Below are positions 8,786 to 16,650 of a stretch of 25,031 nucleotides of DNA, piece by piece. The notes under the pieces were generated by a model. It did no database searches and was not told the origin of the DNA. It saw only the letters and a program-made list of their open reading frames with translations. The stretch is taken from positions 1 to 25,031 of the forward strand of contig NZ_JAQLDQ010000027.1 in the NCBI RefSeq assembly GCF_028209395.1, read 5' to 3'. How positions within the stretch are numbered: position 1 is the stretch's first letter; each line of letters opens with the position of its first letter. The translations under genes and the position numbers were made by a program. The DNA is from Collinsella aerofaciens (GTDB taxonomy: Bacteria > Actinomycetota > Coriobacteriia > Coriobacteriales > Coriobacteriaceae).

Positions 8786-9640
8786 ATGGGCAAGTACGTA
8801 ATCGTGGTTGAGTCTGGGTCGGATGTGACGCCGGAGCTCTGCGAGCGCTACGGCATCGTGCGCGTGCCCATGCATATCACGATTAGTGACGAGACCGTCG
8901 AGGACGGTTCGATCGATCCGCTCGAGATTTATTCGCGCTGCAACGAGTTTGGCGTGATGCCCAAGACCAGCGGCTGTGCGCCAGCAGATTTTTCTCGCGT
9001 GTATGACCGCATTCATGCTGAGCAGCCCGACGCGATCATTTTGCATCTTGCATATTCCGAGGCCACGACCTGTTCGCATCAGTCCTCGAAGATCGCCGCC
9101 AAGGGTCGCGATTACGTCTACTCCATGGACACGCGCTTTGTCTCGGTAGGCCAGTCACTCGTTGTCGTCGAGACCGCCAAATACATCGAGGCTCACCCCG
9201 ATGCCACCGTTGACGAAATTTTCGACTTCACCAATTCAGTGATGGACCGCGTGCTGTTGGGCTTTGTTCCTACCGACCTTGCCTTCCTTAAGGCAGGCGG
9301 TCGCTTGTCCAACGTCGCGTTCCTAGGCGCCCATCTGCTCAAGCTTAAGCCCTGCATTGAGGTGAGAGATGGCAAGTTCGTGGCAACCAAGAAGTTCCGC
9401 GGCTCTATGCTCAAATGCGCTCGTGCCTTTATTGACCACATGGTTGCGAAGGGCGAGATTGACTACTCGCACATTGGCCTGGCGTATTCGGTGGGCCTTT
9501 CCGAGGAGCTGCGCGACGACATGGAAGTCTATGCGCACGATCTGGGCTTTAAGGACGTTACCTGGACTCAGGTCGGCGGCGTCATTTCGAGTCATTGCGG
9601 CCCGACCGCCTTCGGTGCGGTGCTTACGCTTAAAGCGTAA
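8786..9640 (+). CDS. DegV-family fatty-acid-binding protein
   Basis: A 284-residue protein with the DegV two-domain pattern. The N-terminus is VIVVESGSDVTPEL, followed by the TSGCAPADF loop (the lipid-headgroup Thr/Ser region), YSMDTRFVSVGQSLVV, and the conserved FLKAGGRLSNVAFLGAHLLK then KPCIEVRDGKF. The family binds a fatty acid; several members (FakB) present it to the kinase FakA for phosphorylation. No fakA is seen here. The start at 8786 is chosen because MGKYVIVVES is the natural family N-terminus. The frame is open further upstream to 8675, but those residues do not look like the family. No strong Shine-Dalgarno is visible. It sits between the PFL genes and the activase without an obvious functional link. 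Confidence 0.85.
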   Translation: MGKYVIVVESGSDVTPELCERYGIVRVPMHITISDETVEDGSIDPLEIYSRCNEFGVMPKTSGCAPADFSRVYDRIHAEQPDAIILHLAYSEATTCSHQSSKIAAKGRDYVYSMDTRFVSVGQSLVVVETAKYIEAHPDATVDEIFDFTNSVMDRVLLGFVPTDLAFLKAGGRLSNVAFLGAHLLKLKPCIEVRDGKFVATKKFRGSMLKCARAFIDHMVAKGEIDYSHIGLAYSVGLSEELRDDMEVYAHDLGFKDVTWTQVGGVISSHCGPTAFGAVLTLKA

Positions 9641-9673
9641 GGCCTGGCCTCTATCGATTTCTATTGCCTCGGT

Positions 9674-9712
9674 GGCGGGCGGGTGGCGACAACCATCCCG
9701 CCGCTCTTACGT
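9674..9712 (+). terminator. Terminator-like hairpin after the DegV gene
   Basis: GGCGGG (9674-9679) pairs with CCCGCC (9697-9702), with an inner TGG/CCA pairing. A short pyrimidine stretch (GCTCTTAC) follows rather than a clean T-run. Confidence 0.45.
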
Positions 9713-9825
9713 GGGGCCAAATAGAACAACCCAATTGACCGCTAAACCGTTTCGTCATCATGCGTATGGGCTAGAATGAGTCTGGCATTAAGTAGTTAAA
9801 ACCAATGAGAGGCAAGGTAGCGGGA

Positions 9826-10644
9826 ATGGCTGAGATGACGCTCGAGGGTGTGGACGCTCGTCCCGAGGACTCTGCATTTGCCCTGGGCCGCGTACATTCG
9901 ATTGAAACGATGGGTACGGTCGACGGTCCCGGCATCCGCTTCGTAGTGTTTGTCCAAGGCTGCCCCATGCGCTGTGCGTATTGCCACAACCCCGATACCT
10001 GGTCGGTTAGCGGCGGCACCATGGTGACCGTCGAGCACCTGATGGATGAGTTCCAGAGCAACCATGAGTTTTACCGCAGCGGTGGTATTACGGTGTCCGG
10101 CGGTGAGCCGCTCCTGCAGCCCGCGTTTTTAGCCGACCTGTTCCGCGCCATGCACAATAACCCCGATGGTCGCGTGCATACCTGCTTGGATAGCTGCGGC
10201 TATGCGTTCGATCCCGCGCATCCCGAGAAGTTTGATTCCGTACTCAACGAGACCGATATGGTGCTGCTCGACATTAAACATGCCGATCCCGTCGAGCATA
10301 AAAAGCTGACCGGTTGCGATCCCGCACGCATTCTGGCGTTTGGTGATGAGCTTGCGCGTCGCAAGATTAAGGTCGTTATCCGGCACGTGGTGGTGCCGGG
10401 CATTACCGACACGGTGGAGGAATGCGAGGCGCTCGGTCGTCTGATTGCCCCGTGGCATAACGTGGTCGGCTTGGAGATGCTGCCGTATCACACCATGGGT
10501 ATCGTCAAATATGAGCAGCTGGGGATTCCCTATAAGCTTGAGGGCGTGCCCCAGATGGATGCCGCGCGCATGCCCGAGCTGCGCAACGCCGTCATGACGG
10601 GCATGAAAAAGCGCCGCGCGGAGCTCAAAAACGCCATCGGCTAG
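9826..10644 (+). CDS. pflA: Pyruvate formate-lyase activating enzyme (radical SAM)
   Basis: A 272-residue radical SAM enzyme that uses SAM and a 4Fe-4S cluster to abstract hydrogen from the radical glycine of PFL. The cluster motif CPMRCAYC is at Cys46/Cys50/Cys53, preceded by TVDGPGIRFVVFVQGC, as in PflA. ITVSGGEPLLQ (the SAM-binding GGEP) and later LEMLPYHTMGIVKYEQLG also match PflA. The ATG at 9826 is chosen because AAGG sits 8 bases upstream; an in-frame ATG at 9805 lacks a ribosome-binding site. It is not adjacent to pflB: the DegV gene and about 1.6 kb separate them. TTTCGT-16-TAGAAT near 9751-9778 could be its own promoter. Its natural substrate here would be the separate radical-domain protein, docked on or off the core. 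Confidence 0.94.
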   Translation: MAEMTLEGVDARPEDSAFALGRVHSIETMGTVDGPGIRFVVFVQGCPMRCAYCHNPDTWSVSGGTMVTVEHLMDEFQSNHEFYRSGGITVSGGEPLLQPAFLADLFRAMHNNPDGRVHTCLDSCGYAFDPAHPEKFDSVLNETDMVLLDIKHADPVEHKKLTGCDPARILAFGDELARRKIKVVIRHVVVPGITDTVEECEALGRLIAPWHNVVGLEMLPYHTMGIVKYEQLGIPYKLEGVPQMDAARMPELRNAVMTGMKKRRAELKNAIG

Positions 10645-10770
10645 CGTGCCATATTAGCCCCTTTATGATTCCTGAGCTGTACTGGCCTAACGGCTTGGTG
10701 CTGACGCGGTTGAGCCAAAATGCTGGTACCATACCGTGGATAAGCAGTTTTCACAGGTTTGGGGGATGGT

Positions 10771-11508
10771 ATGTCTACCATCGCGATTATCGGTGCGCTC
10801 GAAAAAGAGGTTGCGCAGATTAAAGAAGAACTGAACGGCGCTCGTGTGTCGCAAGAGGCGGGCTTGACCGTTGTAAGCGGCGAGCTTGACGGTTTGTCTG
10901 TGGTCGCCACGACCGCTGGCATGGGTACCGTGAACGCTGCCGCCGCAACGCAGCATCTCATCAGCAAATATGCTCCGCAGGCCGTTGTGTTTTCGGGCAT
11001 TGCGGGTGGTCTGAACCCCAAGCTCCATATTAACGACGTGGTTATAGGCAAGTGCCTGCACTATCTCGATACCGACACGGCGCTCATCGCCGAGTCGGCG
11101 CCGGGACTTGAAGAATTTGTCTCAGCTCCGGCTCTGGTTGATATTGCAACTGCTGTGCTTGTCGAGCATGGGTTTGTGGACGCATCGTTGGATGCGGCGG
11201 CTGCGGAGAAGGACCCCAAGCAGTTCCTGGTTGGCACTATCGCTACAGGCGACCGCTTTGTAACGGGCGACGCCATGCGCACCGCCGCCATCGAGGCGAC
11301 GCATGCCGATTGCGTTGAGATGGAAGGTGCTGCAATTGCCCATATTGCAGCTAAGAACGGTGTCGATTGTCTGGTGCTGCGTGCTATCAGCGATAATTGT
11401 GACGAGGCATATGACGCATTTTGCGAGCGAGAGTTCGATTTGGACGAGTACGCCCGCACCGCGAGCGGCATGACGCTCGATATCGTTCGCCGCATCGCCG
11501 CTGCGTAA
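10771..11508 (+). CDS. mtnN: 5'-methylthioadenosine / S-adenosylhomocysteine nucleosidase
   Basis: A 245-residue PNP/UDP-phosphorylase-fold protein, close to the usual 230. It cleaves MTA, SAH and 5'-deoxyadenosine to adenine and the thio- or deoxyribose; 5'-deoxyadenosine is a by-product of radical SAM enzymes such as the activase encoded just upstream. Motifs: IIGALEKEV at the N-terminus (Glu13, equivalent to E. coli Glu12), TTAGMGTVNAA (48-58), VFSGIAGGL, TIATGDRFV, CVEMEGAAIA with Glu185, and LRAISD with Asp208, the catalytic acid. The ATG at 10771 follows GGGGGA; an in-frame TTG at 10759 is possible but would add only four residues. No clear promoter was found in the 126-base gap upstream. 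Confidence 0.92.
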   Translation: MSTIAIIGALEKEVAQIKEELNGARVSQEAGLTVVSGELDGLSVVATTAGMGTVNAAAATQHLISKYAPQAVVFSGIAGGLNPKLHINDVVIGKCLHYLDTDTALIAESAPGLEEFVSAPALVDIATAVLVEHGFVDASLDAAAAEKDPKQFLVGTIATGDRFVTGDAMRTAAIEATHADCVEMEGAAIAHIAAKNGVDCLVLRAISDNCDEAYDAFCEREFDLDEYARTASGMTLDIVRRIAAA

Positions 11509-11550
11509 TCGTGCATCTCTATTGTAAGAACCTACGACCAAGGAGTATCC

Positions 11551-12141
11551 ATGGCCGATTCCATTAACTACCAGCTTGCCAAGTTTGTTGCCAGCTACGG
11601 CAAGGTTTCGCAGATTCCCGAGTCCACCTGTCCCGAGGTGAGCTTTGTGGGCCGCTCCAATGTGGGCAAGTCGTCCATCATGAACAAGCTCTTTGGCCGC
11701 AAGAACCTGGTTAAGGTTTCGAGCACGCCGGGCAAGACGAGCAACATCAACTTCTTCGAGGCTGACGACGTGCACTTCGTCGACCTGCCGGGCTACGGTT
11801 TCGCCCGTCGTTCCAAGGCAGAGCGCGACCGTTGGGCCGAGCTCATCGGCGACTTCTTCGACTCCGAACGCAGCTTTAACCTGGTTGTGTCACTGGTGGA
11901 TATTCGCCATGACCCGAGCAAGCTCGACCATGACATGATCGACTACCTGCAGGGCAACGAGTTCAACTTTATCGTCTGCCTCACCAAGGCCGACAAACTC
12001 AGCCGCACCCAGCAGGCCCGCCAGGCAGCAGCCATCAAAAAGCAGCTCAACGTTCCGGCCGAAAACGTGATCATCACAAGCTCCCAGACCGGCACCGGCA
12101 TCGACGAACTCAAGCGCCGCATCGCCGAGGCCTGCCTCTAG
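11551..12141 (+). CDS. ysxC: Ribosome biogenesis GTP-binding protein YsxC/EngB
   Basis: A 196-residue TrmE-Era-EngA-type GTPase of standard EngB length, needed for late 50S subunit assembly. G motifs in order: GRSNVGKS (34-41), TPGKT (59-63), DLPGYG (78-83), TKAD (145-148) and ITSSQTGTG (G5). The family-specific GYGFARRSK and WAELIGDFF after G3 are present. AAGGAG lies shortly before the ATG. It is in the same direction as mtnN, 42 bases downstream, so probably co-transcribed. It is followed by a large nested hairpin shared with the convergent thrB. Confidence 0.95.
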   Translation: MADSINYQLAKFVASYGKVSQIPESTCPEVSFVGRSNVGKSSIMNKLFGRKNLVKVSSTPGKTSNINFFEADDVHFVDLPGYGFARRSKAERDRWAELIGDFFDSERSFNLVVSLVDIRHDPSKLDHDMIDYLQGNEFNFIVCLTKADKLSRTQQARQAAAIKKQLNVPAENVIITSSQTGTGIDELKRRIAEACL

Positions 12142-12202
12142 TAAGTGCCCCTATCAATAAAAAGCCAAACTATCAGCCCGGCGCCCTTTCAAAGCGTGGG
12201 TC

Positions 12203-12389
12203 CCTGTAGACATCGCTAGTCACGTTACCATAGGGCCACCCAGGGGCATCCCCTTAAAAACATTCCGCAGCACGAGGCCCGCTTATCCGCAGCTCCGAAG
12301 GAGCAGGATAAGCGGGCCTCAAGTGCGAGGACGTTTTAAAGGGGATGCCCCTGGGTGGCCCGGACAGGCCGATCGGCGATGTCTACAGG
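12203..12389 (-). repeat. Nested-hairpin repeat, copy 3, between convergent ysxC and thrB (bidirectional terminator candidate)
   Basis: Outer arms CCTGTAGACATCGC (12203-12216) / GCGATGTCTACAGG (12376-12389) are perfect and cover the thrB stop codon. The next stem has perfect 23-bp arms at 12233-12255 and 12339-12361. The inner stem is GAGGCCCGCTTATCC (12274-12288) / GGATAAGCGGGCCTC (12306-12320), with apex GCTCC-GAA-GGAGC. Read on minus, the conserved core AAACGTCCTCG (plus 12326-12336) faces TGCGGAATGTTT (plus 12258-12269). The 240-base gap between the two genes is essentially all this element. Confidence 0.85.
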
Positions 12390-13264
12390 TACTCGATTTG
12401 AGCGCCCTCGGTGTCGCACGTTAGAATATGCGTCTCACACTTGGGGAACTGCTCACGCAGTTTGACCTGCAGGAACTTCGCCACGATGGTGTCATCGGTC
12501 ACAGCCATGAGAGTCGAGCCCGAACCGCTAATCCAGATGGTCTTGGCGCCCCCGTTAAGGCAGGTGTCGCGCACAGCGTTGTAGTCGGGGATGAGGCGGC
12601 GGCGATAGGGCTCCTGGATGCGGTCGTCGTTGGCGGCGGCAATCAGGTCAAGGTCGCCGGTCTCCAAGCCGCGCGTCATGCCGGCGATGCGGCCCATCTG
12701 CCACACGGCGGTGGAGAGCGGAATCTCCTGCGGCACGACCTTGCGCGCCTCACTCGTGTGTACCTCGTAGGGCGGAATCACGGTAATAAAACGCAAGCGA
12801 TCGCTCACCTCGTAGCGCAGGCACTGGGGCAGCGAATCGGTCGGCGTAAAGGAACAGACGGCGCCGCCCAGGATGGCGGGAGCGACGTTATCGGGATGGC
12901 CCTCGACCTCGGTGGCAATGCGGACGAGCTCGGCGCGATCGACGGTGTGGCCCGTCAGCGCGGCGGCTGCCATAATGCCGGCGACGACGCAGGTGGAGCT
13001 GGAGCCCAGGCCGCGGGCGACGGGAACGTCAGTCTGAATGTCGATGGCGACGGGGAAGGCCGGTTCGCCCCATGCGGCCAGCGCATCGACAAAGCTGACG
13101 TAGACCAGGTTGTTCTCGTTTTGGAACTCCTCGGGGCAGCCCGTGATGGTGAGCTTATCGGCGCGCTCGAAGGTAAAGTGCGAGTAGAGGCTGACGGCCA
13201 TGCCGAGGGTGTCGTAGCCGATGCCTAGGTTGGCGCTGGTTGCTGGGACGGTGATCTTGATCAT
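12383..13264 (-). CDS. thrB: Homoserine kinase
   Basis: A 293-residue GHMP kinase that phosphorylates homoserine with ATP, the step before threonine synthase. The N-terminus ITVPATSANLGIGYDTLGMA carries the substrate-binding motif. The phosphate-binding loop is PVARGLGSSST (81-91), followed by EVEGHPDNVAPAILGG, and the C-terminal GSGSTLMA is the third GHMP motif. The ATG at 13264 is preceded on the minus strand by AGGAG, 7 bases away. It lies 201 bases downstream of thrC in the same direction, separated by a terminator and a second nested hairpin, so it may not depend on the thrC promoter alone. No convincing promoter was found. The last codons and stop are inside the outer arm of the copy-3 hairpin. 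Confidence 0.95.
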   Translation of the reverse strand: MIKITVPATSANLGIGYDTLGMAVSLYSHFTFERADKLTITGCPEEFQNENNLVYVSFVDALAAWGEPAFPVAIDIQTDVPVARGLGSSSTCVVAGIMAAAALTGHTVDRAELVRIATEVEGHPDNVAPAILGGAVCSFTPTDSLPQCLRYEVSDRLRFITVIPPYEVHTSEARKVVPQEIPLSTAVWQMGRIAGMTRGLETGDLDLIAAANDDRIQEPYRRRLIPDYNAVRDTCLNGGAKTIWISGSGSTLMAVTDDTIVAKFLQVKLREQFPKCETHILTCDTEGAQIEYL

Positions 13265-13279
13265 GGGAATCTCCTGGGC

Positions 13280-13385
13280 GGTCTGCCTGTTTAGTTCGCT
13301 GCTCGGGCAGTCCTGGCTCGCTCGGAAAGCACATTAAGTGCTTTCCGGCTCGTGCGGAACTCGCGACGAACTAAACAGGCAGACC
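13280..13385 (+). repeat. Nested-hairpin repeat, copy 4, between thrC and thrB
   Basis: Perfect 19-bp outer arms lie at 13280-13298 and 13367-13385 (core of arm: TCTGCCTGTTTAGTTCG). The inner stem is GGAAAGCAC (13324-13332) / GTGCTTTCC (13338-13346). The remnant of the conserved core is TCCT (13311-13314) opposite TGCGGAA (13353-13359), oriented on plus, opposite to both neighbouring genes. It ends only a few bases before the thrB ribosome-binding site, so in a thrC-thrB transcript it would be a large intercistronic hairpin. Confidence 0.75.
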
Positions 13386-13421
13386 CGCATGTCAGCTCGT
13401 CATCATCCCGGTGGATATCTG

Positions 13422-13456
13422 ATAAAAGAAGGTGCGCCGGCTTTCGCCGGCGCCTT
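13422..13456 (-). terminator. Terminator after thrC
   Basis: GCGCCGGC (13434-13441) / GCCGGCGC (13446-13453) form an 8-bp stem with a TTTC loop. Read on minus, the stem is followed by ACCTTCTTTTAT. It sits about 10 bases after the thrC stop. Confidence 0.75.
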
Positions 13457-13465
13457 ATAAGGGGT

Positions 13466-14983
13466 TTAGTTGGTGGCCATCTTTTTCGCAGCCTGCTCTA
13501 CGTAGTTGGCCATGTCGGCTACGTCGCAGACGCCTTCGAAGCGGACGGGCTTGGACTCGAGCTCGGCGAGCTGGGTCGGGGCGATCGTGTTGGTGGCCTG
13601 CTCGAGCACACGCATAGCCTCAAAGTCGTCCTCGGGAACGTCGAGGTCCAGGGCGTCGCAGCAGGCGCGCGGGAACTTGTAGGGGCTGGCGGTCGAAAGC
13701 AGCACGCGGGCCTTGGCTCCCTCGGCGGGAGCGACCTTTTCAAAGACGTGATAGCCGCAAGCGGTGTGCGGATCGATTACGTAACCGTTCGCATCCCAGC
13801 AGCTCTTGATGGCAGCGCGGACCTCGTCCTCGCTGGCCCAGCCGCAGCCAAAGACGCTCTGAATCTTTGCCAGCAGGTCGGCGGGAACATCGTAGCGACC
13901 AGTCTGTGCCAGTTGCTCCATAAGGCCGGCAACGAGCTCGCAGTCGCCATCGGACAGGAAGTACAGCATACGCTCCAGGTTTGAGCTGATGAGGATGTCC
14001 ATCGACGGCGAGATGGTCGTGAAGAACGGACGGTTGCGGTCGTAGACGCCGGTGGTCAGGAAGTCGGCCAGCACGTTGTTCTTGTCGCTCGCAACGATGA
14101 GCTTAGCGACGGGCAGGCCCATGCGCTTGGCATAGTAGCCGGCCAGGATATCACCAAAGTTGCCGGTCGGCACGCAGAACTCCACGGCGTCGCCTGCCTC
14201 GATGGCGCCGGTGCGTAGCAGCTGCGCATAGGCGGCAAAGTAGTAGACGACCTGCGGTACCAGACGGCCGACATTGATGGAGTTGGCGCTCGAAAGCACG
14301 GTGCCGGTGGCCTCCAAGCGCTCGGCAAGCTCCTTATCGGCAAAGATGCGCTTGACGGCGCTCTGGGCATCGTCAAAGTTGCCGCGGATGCCGCAGACGG
14401 CGACGTTGTCGCCCTCCTGTGTGGACATCTGCAGATTCTGCACGCGGCTGACTTTGCCCTCGGGATAAAAGACGGTGATGCCCGTGCCCGGAGCGTCGGC
14501 AAAGCCGGCGAGCGCGGCCTTGCCCGTGTCGCCCGACGTGGCGGTGACGATCATGATGCGCTCGGCGCCGCCGTCCTTGGCGGAGGTGCGGGCCATGAGG
14601 CGGGGGAGCATCTGCAAAGCGACGTCCTTAAAGGCGCTCGTGGGACCGCCAAAGAGCTCCATCACATAGGTTTGAGGAGCGTCGGTGCCCGGCGCTACGT
14701 CGAGTTTGACGAGCGGCGTGACCTCATCGCTTGCAAACGTACCGCGGTAAGCCTCATTCACACAGGCCGAAATTTCTTCGTCCGTGTAATCGTTCAGTAA
14801 CATTCCCAACACATCTTGAGCGATTTCAAAGTACGATTTATCTGCAAGCGAGCTGATATCGACCTGTTGGATGCCCAGCTCGTCCGAGACAAACAAACCC
14901 CCGTCGGGAGCGATGCCGGTACGGATTGCCACCTTACTTGAGCACGATAAAGTGCGTCCTCGTGTACTATGATAAGTTCCCAT
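13466..14983 (-). CDS. thrC: Threonine synthase
   Basis: A 505-residue PLP enzyme that converts O-phosphohomoserine to threonine, of the longer fungal/enterobacterial-type class. The N-terminus YHSTRG is family-typical, GIAPDGGLFV follows, and the PLP lysine is in FGGPTSAFKD (Lys119). Other motifs are TATSGDTGKAALAGF, SSANSINVGRLVPQVVYYF and CVPTGNFGDILAGYYAK (phosphate binding). The ATG at 14983 is chosen because GAGGAG lies 9 bases upstream and because the protein then begins MGTYHSTRG. An in-frame ATG at 15028 lacks a ribosome-binding site. It is divergent from lysC, sharing an intergenic region of about 100 bases, so the two could be co-regulated. No T-box or leader peptide was recognised. 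Confidence 0.95.
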   Translation of the reverse strand: MGTYHSTRGRTLSCSSKVAIRTGIAPDGGLFVSDELGIQQVDISSLADKSYFEIAQDVLGMLLNDYTDEEISACVNEAYRGTFASDEVTPLVKLDVAPGTDAPQTYVMELFGGPTSAFKDVALQMLPRLMARTSAKDGGAERIMIVTATSGDTGKAALAGFADAPGTGITVFYPEGKVSRVQNLQMSTQEGDNVAVCGIRGNFDDAQSAVKRIFADKELAERLEATGTVLSSANSINVGRLVPQVVYYFAAYAQLLRTGAIEAGDAVEFCVPTGNFGDILAGYYAKRMGLPVAKLIVASDKNNVLADFLTTGVYDRNRPFFTTISPSMDILISSNLERMLYFLSDGDCELVAGLMEQLAQTGRYDVPADLLAKIQSVFGCGWASEDEVRAAIKSCWDANGYVIDPHTACGYHVFEKVAPAEGAKARVLLSTASPYKFPRACCDALDLDVPEDDFEAMRVLEQATNTIAPTQLAELESKPVRFEGVCDVADMANYVEQAAKKMATN

Positions 14984-15086
14984 ATAACACTGCTCCTCGG
15001 ATGCCTTGGTCCCAATCGGTGAACCCATGGTATCAGAGCACGCAAAACAGGTTTGCAGAGGCTTTTAGAAAGGTAACCTCCACGCC

Positions 15087-16475
15087 ATGATAAAAATTGC
15101 CAAGTTTGGCGGCTCGTCGGTCGCCGACGCCGAACACTTCAAGAAGATCAAGGCCATCGTCGATGCCGACCCTGCCCGCCGTTTTGTGGTGGTTTCCGCC
15201 TGCGGTCGCCGCTTTAAGGGCGACACCAAGGTGACCGACCTGCTCTACCTGGTTAACGCGCACGTTAAGTATCACGTGTCGTGTGAGGAGCTGCTCGAGG
15301 ACATTGGTCAGCGCTATTTTGATATCGCTGACGAGCTGGAGCTCGCCTATCCCATCCGCGAGGAGTTCGCAGCCTTTGCCGAGCGCGCCCGCTCGGGCGG
15401 CTACTCCACCGAGGAGCTTGTAAGCCGTGGCGAGTACTTTACCGCCCGCCTGATGGCCGAGTACCTGGGCCTGCCGTTCTTGGACGCCGCGACGGTCGTA
15501 GCGTTCCATCACGACGGTACGCTCAGCATGAACCGCACCTCCGAGCTGGTGCAGGAGTACGGTCAGCAGGGCGGCTTTGTTATGCCCGGTTTCTACGGCG
15601 CGACGCGAGAGGGCCAGATCAAGCTGCTCGACCGTGGCGGCGGCGATATCTCGGGCTCGATCCTTGCCAAGTGCCTGGGCGCCGACCTGTACGAGAACTG
15701 GACCGACGTCTCGGGCTTCTATTCTGCCGATCCGCGTATTGTTCCCGAGGCTCAGCCCATTGCGCGCGTTACCTACGAGGAGCTGCGCGAGCTTTCGTAC
15801 ATGGGCGCAAGCGTCCTGCACGAGGAGGCCGTGTTTCCCGTGCGTGAGGCGGGTATTCCGCTGGTCATCAAGAATACCAATGCGCCGCAGGACCCCGGCA
15901 CCATCATTAGCGAGACGGCTGACGAGGGTGAGGCCGAGCCCATCATTACCGGCGTGACCGGCAAGCGCGGTTTTGTCGCCATCAACGTGGCTCGCGACCG
16001 CACCAAGCCCCGTGTTGGCTTTATGCGCCGTGCGCTTTCGGTCTTCGAGCGCTATGACGTTTCCGTCGAGCACATGCCCACTGGTGTGGACCGCTTTGGC
16101 GCCGTAGTGCAGGAGCAGGACGTGCACGACTCGCTGTACTCGCTCGTGGGCGACATTCAGCAGGAGGTCGAGCCACTCGAGATCGAGGTTGTCGAGGGCT
16201 TGGCGCTTATCGCTACCGTTGGCCGCAACCTGCGCGGCCGCGCGGGTATCTCGGGCCATCTGTTTGGCATGCTTGGCCAGGCCGGCGTGAGCGTGCGTAT
16301 GATTTCGCAGAGCTGCGACGAGATCAACATCATCATCGGCGTGGAGGAGAAAGACTTCGATCTGGCGATTCAGACCATTTACCGTGCCTTCTCCGACGAG
16401 AACGGCATTGTGAAGGTCTCCGACCTGGAGGCTTCCGCGCCGGTCGATCCCGCCCTGGCCGCGCTCCACAAATAG
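15087..16475 (+). CDS. lysC: Aspartokinase
   Basis: A 462-residue aspartate kinase, the first step of the Lys/Met/Thr pathway. The N-terminal kinase domain starts with KFGGSSVAD (Lys6) and contains VVVSACG, VSRGEYFTARLMAEYLG and DRGGGDISGSILAKCLGADLYENWTDVSG. PRIVPEAQPI and LRELSYMGASVLHEEAVFP follow. The C-terminal 150 residues carry two ACT domains (FVAINVARDR..., then LALIATVGRNLRGRAGISGHLFGMLGQAGVSV), the usual site of feedback control by lysine and/or threonine. The monofunctional architecture has no fused homoserine dehydrogenase. The ribosome-binding site is weak (AAAGG about 15 bases upstream). Neighbours thrC, thrB and asd support the role. Confidence 0.95.
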   Translation: MIKIAKFGGSSVADAEHFKKIKAIVDADPARRFVVVSACGRRFKGDTKVTDLLYLVNAHVKYHVSCEELLEDIGQRYFDIADELELAYPIREEFAAFAERARSGGYSTEELVSRGEYFTARLMAEYLGLPFLDAATVVAFHHDGTLSMNRTSELVQEYGQQGGFVMPGFYGATREGQIKLLDRGGGDISGSILAKCLGADLYENWTDVSGFYSADPRIVPEAQPIARVTYEELRELSYMGASVLHEEAVFPVREAGIPLVIKNTNAPQDPGTIISETADEGEAEPIITGVTGKRGFVAINVARDRTKPRVGFMRRALSVFERYDVSVEHMPTGVDRFGAVVQEQDVHDSLYSLVGDIQQEVEPLEIEVVEGLALIATVGRNLRGRAGISGHLFGMLGQAGVSVRMISQSCDEINIIIGVEEKDFDLAIQTIYRAFSDENGIVKVSDLEASAPVDPALAALHK

Positions 16476-16549
16476 TTGACATCCCGGTGATGTTTTTGGG
16501 ACATGTCTCATAAATCTACGGCGGGGCGTTTCGTTTCGGTTTCATCTCG

Positions 16550-16583
16550 ACGGGGCGGGTTTTGTGTCCGCCCCGTTCTTGTA
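16550..16583 (+). terminator. Terminator after lysC
   Basis: ACGGGGCGG (16550-16558) / CCGCCCCGT (16568-16576) form a perfect 9-bp stem, followed by TCTTGTAT. The T-rich tail is moderate. The TATACA just after it (16582-16587), with TTTTGT 16 bases earlier, could serve as an asd promoter overlapping the terminator. Confidence 0.6.
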
Positions 16584-16650
16584 TACACTGGCAACAATAA
16601 TCGGCCCGCTCGTCGTGCGGGCAAAAGCCAAAACCTTTAAAGGGGGAAGC

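Noticed and set aside
14984..15086. T-box or threonine leader peptide before thrC or lysC
   Set aside because: The divergent gap is only about 100 bases, with no T-box TGGNACC-type bulge and no Thr/Ile-rich small frame.
15033..16511. 492-residue minus frame opposite lysC, and the 367-residue minus frame opposite asd (16516-17619)
   Set aside because: Both mirror conserved enzymes with clear catalytic motifs on plus and have no family features of their own.
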